From positions 1 through 7,075 of the forward strand of contig JAGRMP010000308.1 in NCBI GenBank assembly GCA_020441225.1: 7,075 bases of DNA, read 5' to 3'. Each line of letters opens with the position of its first letter. Position 1 is the first letter of the stretch. Positions 1 through 4,842 of the stretch are shown here, in pieces. Source of the stretch: Maritimibacter sp. (GTDB lineage: Bacteria; Pseudomonadota; Alphaproteobacteria; Rhodobacterales; Rhodobacteraceae). The notes beneath the pieces were generated by a model that did no database searches, was not told the DNA's origin, and worked only from the letters and a program-made list of their open reading frames with translations. Made by a program: the position numbers and the translations under genes.

Positions 1-34
1 CGTAGGCGTTTTCGCGATCGTCGAACGTGGTCAT
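1..34 (-). CDS. DUF1476 family protein (ATP synthase zeta-inhibitor type), N-terminus only
   Basis: Read on the minus strand from the ATG at 34-32, the first 11 codons give MTTFDDRENAY, and the gene then leaves the window at position 1. This matches the usual N-terminus of the DUF1476 family as I remember it. Members are small alphaproteobacterial proteins of about 105 residues, and the characterised Paracoccus member is the zeta subunit that binds and inhibits the F1 part of ATP synthase. A strong ribosome binding site, AGGGGAAG on the minus strand (48-41), lies six bases before the start and supports it. The gene is divergent from purC, an arrangement I recall from other Rhodobacteraceae. 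Only 11 residues are visible, so the call rests on the N-terminal motif and context. Confidence 0.72.
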   Translation of the reverse strand, partial: MTTFDDRENAY

Positions 35-65
35 CGGTGGCTTCCCCTGAATACGTGCTGCGCCC

Positions 66-94
66 CATATGCCCACACAGTGTCGGGCAGACAA
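66..94 (-). promoter_or_regulatory. Possible sigma-70-type promoter of the DUF1476 gene with operator-like palindrome
   Basis: On the minus strand TTGTCT (94-89) and CATATG (71-66) are separated by exactly 17 bases, matching the -35 and -10 consensus at 4/6 and 3/6. A start near position 59 would leave a leader of about 25 bases containing the ribosome binding site. The spacer carries a near-palindrome (71-88): GCCC and ACAC, a central A, then GTGT, one extra C, and GGGC. A repressor or activator could bind there. The boxes are weak matches, so this is a suggestion from spacing and position. Confidence 0.3.
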
Positions 95-741
95 GACCGT
101 TGGCGCAACCATTTTCGCCGAATCCACCCCGCGCGATTCGCCGCGCCTGTCGGGGCGACGGTGCAGAAGAGCCGGATCGGCCGGCGAGGACCGGGCCGAT
201 CGCCGCCTCCCGCGCCTGCGCCCCGGGCCGGCGCACCGCCCCCGGGCCTGCCCTGCGCCGCCGTGCTCCGCCGAAGCCCGCCTGCGCTCCCCGGTCCGGG
301 CCTCACAGGTGTCGGGCGACGCGCGGGGTCGCCGCCGCGTGAGGTTTCACCTTGTAATATCAAGATTTCCAGAGAAAAATGAAACAGACTTTAAAGCGGA
401 TGCTCCTCACGGTGCCCGCTATGGCGGGGCGCGGGGCGGGGCCGGGCGCTCCCACAGGCGCTGCCTCCAGCGGGGGCGATGATCGGCGGGGAGCGGGCGC
501 GCCCGCCAGCGACAGCGCCAGGGGCCGCGATGTCCTGCGCGGTCGCGTGCCGGACGACCGGGCATCCCGAAACCGGGCCGACGTCAGGCCAGCGCAGGCG
601 GCAACAGGCCCGACCCGCCGCCGACACCGCTGACACCGGCGGCAAACGGCGGCACACGGCTGGCGCTTCCCCGTCCCGCGGAACGCCCACCCCGTGGGCG
701 GCCGGCCGGTGCCCGGTGCGCGGTTGCGGGGCGCCGCTCCC

Positions 742-768
742 TTGCTCCATTCGCGCCCTTGGTCTAAG
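742..768 (+). promoter_or_regulatory. Weak candidate promoter of purC
   Basis: TTGCTC (742-747) and TCTAAG (763-768) resemble -35 and -10 boxes, each loosely, but the spacing is only 15 bases. The stretch is locally less GC-rich than its surroundings and lies about 75 bases before the purC start. The boxes match poorly and a different start site is quite possible, including one in the AT-rich island near 350-385. Confidence 0.22.
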
Positions 769-843
769 AGGGCCGAAAGACGTGCGGTTGCCGCGCGTCC
801 AGACACAGGCGCGCGTTCGCCGCGCGGCAGGGGAAGTACTTTC

Positions 844-1605
844 ATGGCACGTCGCAAGAAGCTGTACGAAGGCAAGGCGAAGATTCTTTACGAGGGGCCC
901 GAACCCGGCACCCTCGTGCAGTATTTCAAGGACGACGCCACCGCCTTCAACGCCGAGAAACGCGACGTGATCGAGGGCAAGGGCGTGCTCAACAACCGGC
1001 TCTCGGAATTCTTCATGACCGGGCTCAACAACATCGGCGTGCCGACCCACTTCCTCAAGCGGCTCAACATGCGCGAACAGCTGATCCGCCAGGTCGAGAT
1101 CGTGCCGCTCGAGGTGATCGTGCGCAACTTCGCCGCCGGGTCGATGGCCAAACGCCTCGGGCTCGAAGAAGGGACCCAGTTGCCGCGGCCGATCATCGAG
1201 TTCTCCTACAAGGACGACGCGCTCGGCGACCCGCTGGTGCCCGAGGAATACATCATCGCCTTCGGCTGGGCGTCGCAGCAGGACCTCGACGATATCGTCG
1301 CGCTGGCGCTCCGGGTGAACGATTTCCTCACCGGGGTGATGTTCGGCGTCGGCATCAAGCTCGTCGACTTCAAGATCGAGGTCGGCCGGGTCTGGGACAA
1401 CGATTACATGCGGCTCATCGTGGCTGACGAGATCAGCCCGGACAGCTGCCGGCTGTGGGACATCGAGACCGGCCAGAAGCTCGACAAGGACGTGTTCCGT
1501 CGCGATCTGGGCTCGCTGACCGACGCCTATACCGAGGTTGCGCGCCGACTGGGCGTGCTGCCCTCCAACGTGACCCATGCGCCGAAACCTCACGTCATCA
1601 ACTGA
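844..1605 (+). CDS. purC: Phosphoribosylaminoimidazole-succinocarboxamide (SAICAR) synthase
   Basis: PurC joins CAIR and aspartate using ATP to form SAICAR in cytosolic purine synthesis. The 253-residue product is full length for the short bacterial form. Visible family features are the N-terminal KLYEGKAK (6-13), the signature [15 protein letters not shown] (86-100), LVDFKIE (173-179) and the acidic stretch [13 protein letters not shown] (194-206). The C-terminus ending PSNVTH plus a short tail is also typical. The ATG at 844 is preferred because AGGGGAAG (829-836) lies seven bases upstream and the protein then starts with the family's usual short N-terminus; the frame is open further upstream but that part is low-complexity. 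It is the first gene of the purine block, and an unrelated HNH-like gene follows where purS would be expected. Confidence 0.97.
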   Translation: MARRKKLYEGKAKILYEGPEPGTLVQYFKDDATAFNAEKRDVIEGKGVLNNRLSEFFMTGLNNIGVPTHFLKRLNMREQLIRQVEIVPLEVIVRNFAAGSMAKRLGLEEGTQLPRPIIEFSYKDDALGDPLVPEEYIIAFGWASQQDLDDIVALALRVNDFLTGVMFGVGIKLVDFKIEVGRVWDNDYMRLIVADEISPDSCRLWDIETGQKLDKDVFRRDLGSLTDAYTEVARRLGVLPSNVTHAPKPHVIN

Positions 1606-1639
1606 ACCAATGGGGCCAAGTCGTTCGCGTCTTGTCCGA

Positions 1640-2413
1640 ATGCAAGAACATAGCCCGAATTGCTGCTATTGTGGCGGCGCCCATAGAACGGAATCAATTG
1701 ATCACGCGCCGCCGATCGCCTTGTTCTCGGATAGGCATAGACCCAAAGGACTAGAATTTCCCGCCTGCAATCATTGCCACGGCATGTTTTCAGCTTACGA
1801 TGATTTTTTCACCATCCTTGCGGAAGTCTTTCGAGAAGGCATTCGGCCCGAGAACAGAGTTGTCCCACGCAATCGACTGTTGAGTGTCAAACAACGGTTT
1901 CCAGAAGCGTTCGCCTCCATCGCAGCGCAATCGGAAACTGTGACGTTGAAAGACGGAGACACCGAGTTCGAAGCAGTCCGATTTCCAATTCATGAAGACG
2001 TGTCGTTCATAGTCAACTTCTTTACCGCCAGATTGGCGACCGCCCTTTACTTCGAAATAGCAAACATTCCGTTGCCGATTGGGTCTCGCATCGTCTCGTT
2101 CTGGCAACCGAACATGCAAGTCTTCGAGAAAGGTTTGCCAGAGCCAATTCTTGAAATGTTAACCGCTTACGGCACCCTGTCCCAGGGGAAATTCCAGGTG
2201 CCAGACCAATTTGAATATGGATACCACTTAGACAATGAAACCGGCCTTGCCGTAGTCCAGTACCACTTTCACGGGTCCTTTGGTTCGTCTGCGTTTGTTC
2301 AGGTTGGCATCCAGGACGAGTTGCTCGACTTCGACAAAGGTGACTTGTTCGCAATTACTGGGGAGGGTATCTCACCCCTGAAAAGAGTTTGGCCGAAAGA
2401 AACTCGCAGTTAA
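1640..2413 (+). CDS. HNH-like zinc-finger nuclease-domain protein inserted between purC and purS
   Basis: The 257-residue product carries a compact HNH-type metal site at its N-terminus: C8-x2-C11, then D21-H22 followed by APP, then C43-x2-C46 followed by H47. This fits a common group of uncharacterised HNH proteins with a CxYCG...DHxPP...CxxC order, in which the last residue is usually Asn. About 200 C-terminal residues (55-257) have no fold I recognise and no membrane segment or signal peptide is apparent. Cleavage of DNA is an inference from the motif; the target is unknown. The start is uncertain: no good ribosome binding site precedes any candidate. ATG 1640 puts the first zinc pair near the N-terminus as in relatives; ATG 1610, four bases after the purC stop, could be used by reinitiation and gives 267 residues; ATG 1577 overlaps purC. 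The gene is about half G+C by eye and rich in codons such as TTG and CCA, unlike its neighbours, which points to horizontal acquisition. Its stop codon overlaps the purS ribosome binding site. Confidence 0.85.
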   Translation: MQEHSPNCCYCGGAHRTESIDHAPPIALFSDRHRPKGLEFPACNHCHGMFSAYDDFFTILAEVFREGIRPENRVVPRNRLLSVKQRFPEAFASIAAQSETVTLKDGDTEFEAVRFPIHEDVSFIVNFFTARLATALYFEIANIPLPIGSRIVSFWQPNMQVFEKGLPEPILEMLTAYGTLSQGKFQVPDQFEYGYHLDNETGLAVVQYHFHGSFGSSAFVQVGIQDELLDFDKGDLFAITGEGISPLKRVWPKETRS

Positions 2414-2417
2414 GGAG
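2412..2417 (+). promoter_or_regulatory. purS ribosome binding site overlapping the upstream stop codon
   Basis: AAGGAG lies eight bases before the purS ATG and shares its first two bases with the TAA stop (2411-2413) of the HNH-like gene. Ribosomes finishing that gene would end on the purS initiation site, so the two are probably translationally linked. The overlap also marks the right edge of the foreign-looking segment very precisely. Confidence 0.65.
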
Positions 2418-2425
2418 CCCGCCCG

Positions 2426-2659
2426 ATGAAAGTCCGCGTCGATGTCATGTTGAAGACCGGGGTGCTCGACCCGCAGGGCGAGGCGGTGCGCCACGCGCTG
2501 GGGGCAATGGGGTTCGCGGGCGTCGAGGCCGTGCGCCAGGGCAAGGTGATCGAGCTCGATGTGGCGCAGGGCACCTCCGAGGAGACGATCCGCGAGATGT
2601 GCGAGAAGCTGCTCGCCAACACGGTGATCGAAAACTACGCCATCACGCTCGACGCCTGA
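2426..2659 (+). CDS. purS: Phosphoribosylformylglycinamidine (FGAM) synthase, PurS subunit
   Basis: PurS is the small structural subunit of the three-part FGAM synthase (PurL, PurQ, PurS), which converts FGAR and glutamine to FGAM with ATP; PurS is thought to help bring PurQ and PurL together for ammonia transfer. The 77-residue product has the family's normal length and pattern: an N-terminal strand MKVRVDVMLKTGVLDPQG, then a helix with the motif EAVRHALGAMGF, the strand KVIEL, and the ending LANTVIENY. The start is fixed by AAGGAG eight bases upstream. The stop TGA shares its A with the ATG of the alcohol dehydrogenase gene. PurQ, its partner, is encoded about 1.5 kb downstream instead of directly next to it. 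Confidence 0.95.
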   Translation: MKVRVDVMLKTGVLDPQGEAVRHALGAMGFAGVEAVRQGKVIELDVAQGTSEETIREMCEKLLANTVIENYAITLDA

Positions 2660-3702
2660 TGCGCGCGGCGCAGCTGACCGGGTGGCGCGCGCCCCTTCGG
2701 ATCGTCGATCTCCCCGACCCCGACTGCCCCGCCGACGGGGTGGTTCTGGGGCTCCTCGCCTGCGGGATCTGCCGTTCGGACTGGCATGCCTGGACCGGGT
2801 CCGACCCGGACGTGGTGCTGCCGCATGTGCCGGGGCATGAGTATTGCGGCGAGATTATCGCCGTGGGGCCGGACGTGCGGGGCTGGGCCGTGGGCGACCG
2901 GGTGATCGCGCCTTTCATTCTTGCCTGCGGGCAATGCCCCGATTGCGCTGCCGGGCATCAGACCATTTGCGCCCATCAGGAGGTGCCCGGCTTCACCCGT
3001 CCCGGCGCGTTCGCCGAAATGATCGCGGTGCCCCACGCCGACGCCAACCTCGCGCGTCTGCCCGAGGGGATGGACCCGGCCCTGGCCGCCAGTCTCGGCT
3101 GCCGGGTCACCACCGCCTGGCAGGCGCTCACCGACCGCGCCGCGCTCGCGCCCGGCGAGTGGCTTGCGGTCTGGGGCGGGGGCGGCGTCGGCCTCTCGGC
3201 GCTGTTGCTGGGCCGCGCCCTGGGGGCGCGGGTCGCGGTGATGGACGTGGTGGCTCAGAAGCTCGCCTATGCGCGGGCGCTGGGCGCCGATCTGGTGCTC
3301 GACGCCTCCGCACCGGATGTGCTGGAGCGGCTCCGGCAGGCCACCGATGGCGGCGCGCATGTGGCCGTCGAGGCTTTGGGGATCGAAGAGACGACCGTCA
3401 ACGCGATGAAATCCCTGCGCAAACTGGGCCGCATGGTGCAGATCGGGATGCCGGCGGGCAAACATGCGACGATGTCGCTGCCGTGGGACCTGCTCTATTC
3501 CGGCCAGCTCGCGCTTTACGGCACGCGGGGGATGCCGGGGCACCGGTATCCCGGCCTGTTCAACCTGATCGCGGGCGGGCATGTCGATCTGGCGCCGCTG
3601 ATCGCGCGCCGGGTGGCGCTGTCCGAGGCCTCGGACGAGCTTGCGGCCTTTGACGGGCCGACGCCGCCGGGCGTGGCGGTGATCACCGATTTCACCCGCT
3701 GA
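2659..3702 (+). CDS. Zinc-dependent NAD(P)-linked alcohol dehydrogenase (MDR superfamily)
   Basis: The 347-residue product is a complete medium-chain dehydrogenase. The GroES-like catalytic domain shows the catalytic zinc ligand C38 in CGICRSDWH, with S40 and H43 placed like the proton-relay residues of classical alcohol dehydrogenases, G59-H60-E61 and a further likely ligand, C148. The structural zinc site is C90, C93, C96 and C104. The Rossmann domain has GGGGVG (173-178) and an acidic D196 at the end of the second strand, which favours NAD over NADP. The substrate cannot be read from the sequence. No ribosome binding site precedes the ATG, which overlaps the purS stop as TGATG, so translation is probably coupled to purS. 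Base composition is like that of the purine genes, unlike the HNH-like gene. It separates purS from purQ and has no obvious role in purine synthesis. Confidence 0.94.
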   Translation: MRAAQLTGWRAPLRIVDLPDPDCPADGVVLGLLACGICRSDWHAWTGSDPDVVLPHVPGHEYCGEIIAVGPDVRGWAVGDRVIAPFILACGQCPDCAAGHQTICAHQEVPGFTRPGAFAEMIAVPHADANLARLPEGMDPALAASLGCRVTTAWQALTDRAALAPGEWLAVWGGGGVGLSALLLGRALGARVAVMDVVAQKLAYARALGADLVLDASAPDVLERLRQATDGGAHVAVEALGIEETTVNAMKSLRKLGRMVQIGMPAGKHATMSLPWDLLYSGQLALYGTRGMPGHRYPGLFNLIAGGHVDLAPLIARRVALSEASDELAAFDGPTPPGVAVITDFTR

Positions 3703-3722
3703 CCGCGGCGGCGATGGGGGTA

Positions 3723-3841
3723 CTGTCCCGGCTGCAGACGGGACAGGAGCTCGCGTGCCGATGCGTTGATGCCATGGCGTGAAAACGGGAAAACCGCCAT
3801 GTTCTCCGTACCGTCGAGCCCGTTTGACATGCAGCCGGGAC
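3723..3841 (+). repeat. Nested palindromic element, copy A
   Basis: The outer arms are an exact 12-base inverted repeat: GTCCCGGCTGCA (3725-3736) against 3830-3841. The centre is a hairpin with a perfect 7-base stem, CATGGCG (3773-3779) and CGCCATG (3795-3801), around a 15-base loop containing GAAAACGGGAAA. Between them GCTCG (3749-3753) faces CGAGC (3815-3819), so the whole unit could fold into one long interrupted hairpin. The left end can also form a small local hairpin, CTGTCCCG (3723-3730) with CGGGACAG (3739-3746). It contains no open frame. It resembles a MITE or a bacterial interspersed palindrome, but I cannot name a known family. Confidence 0.8.
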
Positions 3842-3893
3842 GTTTGGGAAACGCCCCGGGGGCGGCGTTGGTTCCGCGGCGCGCTTGGATACA

Positions 3894-4018
3894 CCTGTCC
3901 CGGTTGCAGGCGGGGACAGAGGGCGGCGGCCCCGGAAAGTGGATGCCATGGCGAGAAAACGGGAAATGCGCCATGCTCTCGGGGTCCGTGCGCCGGTCAA
4001 CCTGCAACCGGGACAGGA
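3894..4018 (+). repeat. Nested palindromic element, copy B
   Basis: This copy sits about 172-174 bases after copy A in the same orientation. Its outer arms are an exact 17-base inverted repeat, CCTGTCCCGGTTGCAGG (3894-3910) against 4001-4017. The centre has the same 7-base stem, CATGGCG (3947-3953) and CGCCATG (3969-3975), and the same loop motif GAAAACGGGAAA; the 34-base core (3942-3975) is identical to that of copy A at 31 positions. The middle arms differ from copy A but again face complements: CGGCG (3924-3928) with CGCCG (3991-3995) and CCCCG (3930-3934) with CGGGG (3980-3984). The local left-end hairpin is also kept, CTGTCCC (3895-3901) with GGGACAG (3913-3919). Confidence 0.82.
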
Positions 4019-4027
4019 GACGAACGC

Positions 4028-4061
4028 CCGGACAGGTTTTCGGTTCCCGAAAAAAATCCGG
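4028..4061 (+). other. Small A/T-flanked hairpin before purQ
   Basis: TTTTCGG (4037-4043) and CCGAAAA (4047-4053) form a 7-base stem with a 3-base loop, enclosed by CCGGA (4028-4032) and TCCGG (4057-4061). There is no run of T after the stem on the plus strand, so it is not a standard intrinsic terminator for the upstream gene. It may act as a protein site or transcript structure, or be incidental. Confidence 0.3.
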
Positions 4062-4065
4062 CCGC

Positions 4066-4094
4066 TTGAACCGGGCCGCGCCCCGGCGTATCAG
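4066..4094 (+). promoter_or_regulatory. Possible promoter of purQ
   Basis: TTGAAC (4066-4071) and TATCAG (4089-4094) are 17 bases apart and each matches the sigma-70 consensus at four of six positions. A transcript starting near 4101 would have a leader of about 35 bases ending in the purQ ribosome binding site GAGGAT. A private promoter would make sense, because the two palindromic elements separate purQ from the upstream genes. Confidence 0.35.
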
Positions 4095-4135
4095 CACGGT
4101 AATCCAGAGCCCCTTCGAACCCCGAGGATCGCCCC

Positions 4136-4804
4136 ATGAAAGCCGCCGTCATCGTCTTCCCCGGCTCCAACTGCGACCGCGACCTGGCCGAAGCCTTCCG
4201 CGCCGCCGGGGCGCAGGTCACCATGGTCTGGCACAAGGACGATCACCTGCCCGACGGCACCGACATCGTCGGCATCCCCGGCGGGTTTTCCTTCGGCGAT
4301 TACCTGCGCTGCGGCGCCATCGCGGCGCGCTCGCCGATCTCGCAATCGGTCGTCGCACATGCCGGGCGGGGGGGCTACGTGCTCGGCGTCTGCAACGGCT
4401 TCCAGGTGCTGACCGAGACCGGGCTGCTGCCGGGCGCGCTGATGCGCAACGCCAACCTCAAGTTCGTCTGCAAGCCCGTCGGGCTGACGGTCGCCACCGC
4501 CGACAGCGCCTTCACCGCGGGCTACGACACCGGCCAGGCGATCACCATCCCGGTCGCGCATCACGACGGCAATTACCAGATCGACAACGCAACCCTCGCG
4601 ACCCTGCGGGCCGAGGACCGGATCGCCTTCACCTACACCGACAATCCCAACGGCTCGACCGCCGATATCGCGGGCGTGCTCTCGGCCAACCGGCGGGTGC
4701 TGGGGATGATGCCGCATCCCGAACGCGCCGCCGATCCGGCGCATGGCGGGACCGACGGGGTGGCAATGTTCCGCTCGCTCGCGGGGGCGCTCGTCAACGC
4801 CTGA
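4136..4804 (+). CDS. purQ: FGAM synthase, PurQ glutaminase subunit
   Basis: PurQ hydrolyses glutamine and passes ammonia to PurL within the FGAM synthase complex. The 222-residue product is full length for the family and is a class I (triad) glutamine amidotransferase. The nucleophile is C86 in GVCNGFQ, and the other triad residues are H194 and E196 in PHPER. The N-terminal FPGSNCDRD (8-16) and the [16 protein letters not shown] motif (46-61) are typical of PurQ. The start is set by GAGGAT (4124-4129), six bases upstream. PurS is encoded 1.5 kb upstream, split off by the alcohol dehydrogenase gene and the palindromic elements. PurL is not in the window. The sensor kinase gene follows after 37 bases on the same strand. 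Confidence 0.97.
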   Translation: MKAAVIVFPGSNCDRDLAEAFRAAGAQVTMVWHKDDHLPDGTDIVGIPGGFSFGDYLRCGAIAARSPISQSVVAHAGRGGYVLGVCNGFQVLTETGLLPGALMRNANLKFVCKPVGLTVATADSAFTAGYDTGQAITIPVAHHDGNYQIDNATLATLRAEDRIAFTYTDNPNGSTADIAGVLSANRRVLGMMPHPERAADPAHGGTDGVAMFRSLAGALVNA

Positions 4805-4842
4805 TTGTGGCGGGCACCTGCGCGCCTGTATAGTGGCGGGCA
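4805..4842 (+). promoter_or_regulatory. Candidate dctB promoter with a direct repeat; possible leaderless start
   Basis: TATAGT (4829-4834) matches the -10 consensus at five of six positions, and TTGTGG (4805-4810) lies 18 bases before it as a weak -35 box. Transcription would then begin at about 4840-4842, on or beside the dctB ATG at 4842. No ribosome binding site lies just before that ATG. The 10-base sequence GTGGCGGGCA occurs twice (4807-4816 and 4833-4842), 26 bases apart, flanking the spacer; the second copy runs from the -10 box into the start codon. Confidence 0.4.

Larger units (their letters stand above)
35..843. other. 809-base non-coding region between the DUF1476 gene and purC
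   Basis: I find no convincing gene here. The open frames on both strands encode arginine-, proline- and alanine-rich low-complexity protein with no recognisable motif, as expected from very GC-rich non-coding DNA. Two things stand out. First, an AT-rich island at about 341-400 contains CTTG-TAATAT-CAAG (351-364) and a possible plus-strand promoter, TTGTAA (352-357) and AAAAAT (375-380) with 17 bases between. An 84-codon frame opens just after, at 379, with a signal-peptide-like first 16 residues, but it turns into low-complexity sequence and has only a weak ribosome binding site. Second, a GC-rich patch at 617-654 has GCCGCC facing GGCGGC and two tandem 10-base units starting CGGCGGCA. The region is longer than a simple divergent promoter region needs. 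Confidence 0.6.
3703..4135. other. 433-base gap between the alcohol dehydrogenase gene and purQ
   Basis: There is no credible gene here. The open frames that cross it are out of frame with purQ and show no family motif. The gap contains two copies of a nested palindromic element (3723-3841 and 3894-4018), a smaller hairpin (4028-4061), a possible promoter (4066-4094) and the purQ ribosome binding site GAGGAT (4124-4129). Confidence 0.8.

Noticed and set aside
379..633. Small plus-strand frame with a signal-peptide-like start (MKQTLKRMLLTV)
   Set aside because: After 16 residues it becomes Gly/Ala/Arg/Asp-rich low-complexity sequence, and its ribosome binding site is weak. Kept only as a remark in the intergenic entry.
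391..1593. Long minus-strand open frame of 400 codons
   Set aside because: It is mostly the antisense shadow of purC, and the rest is low-complexity sequence in GC-rich non-coding DNA. It shows no family motif.
2174..2188. CCCTG-TCC-CAGGG resembling the CTGTCCC arm of the repeat elements
   Set aside because: It is a short palindrome inside the HNH-like coding sequence and lacks the core hairpin, so it is not a third copy.
4028..4061. Intrinsic terminator for the dehydrogenase transcript
   Set aside because: The hairpin is not followed by a T-run on the plus strand and sits more than 300 bases past the stop codon.
3766..4833. Plus-strand open frame of 355 codons running through the repeats and purQ
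   Set aside because: It is out of frame with purQ, which has all expected catalytic motifs, and its own product is arginine-rich with no recognisable domain.
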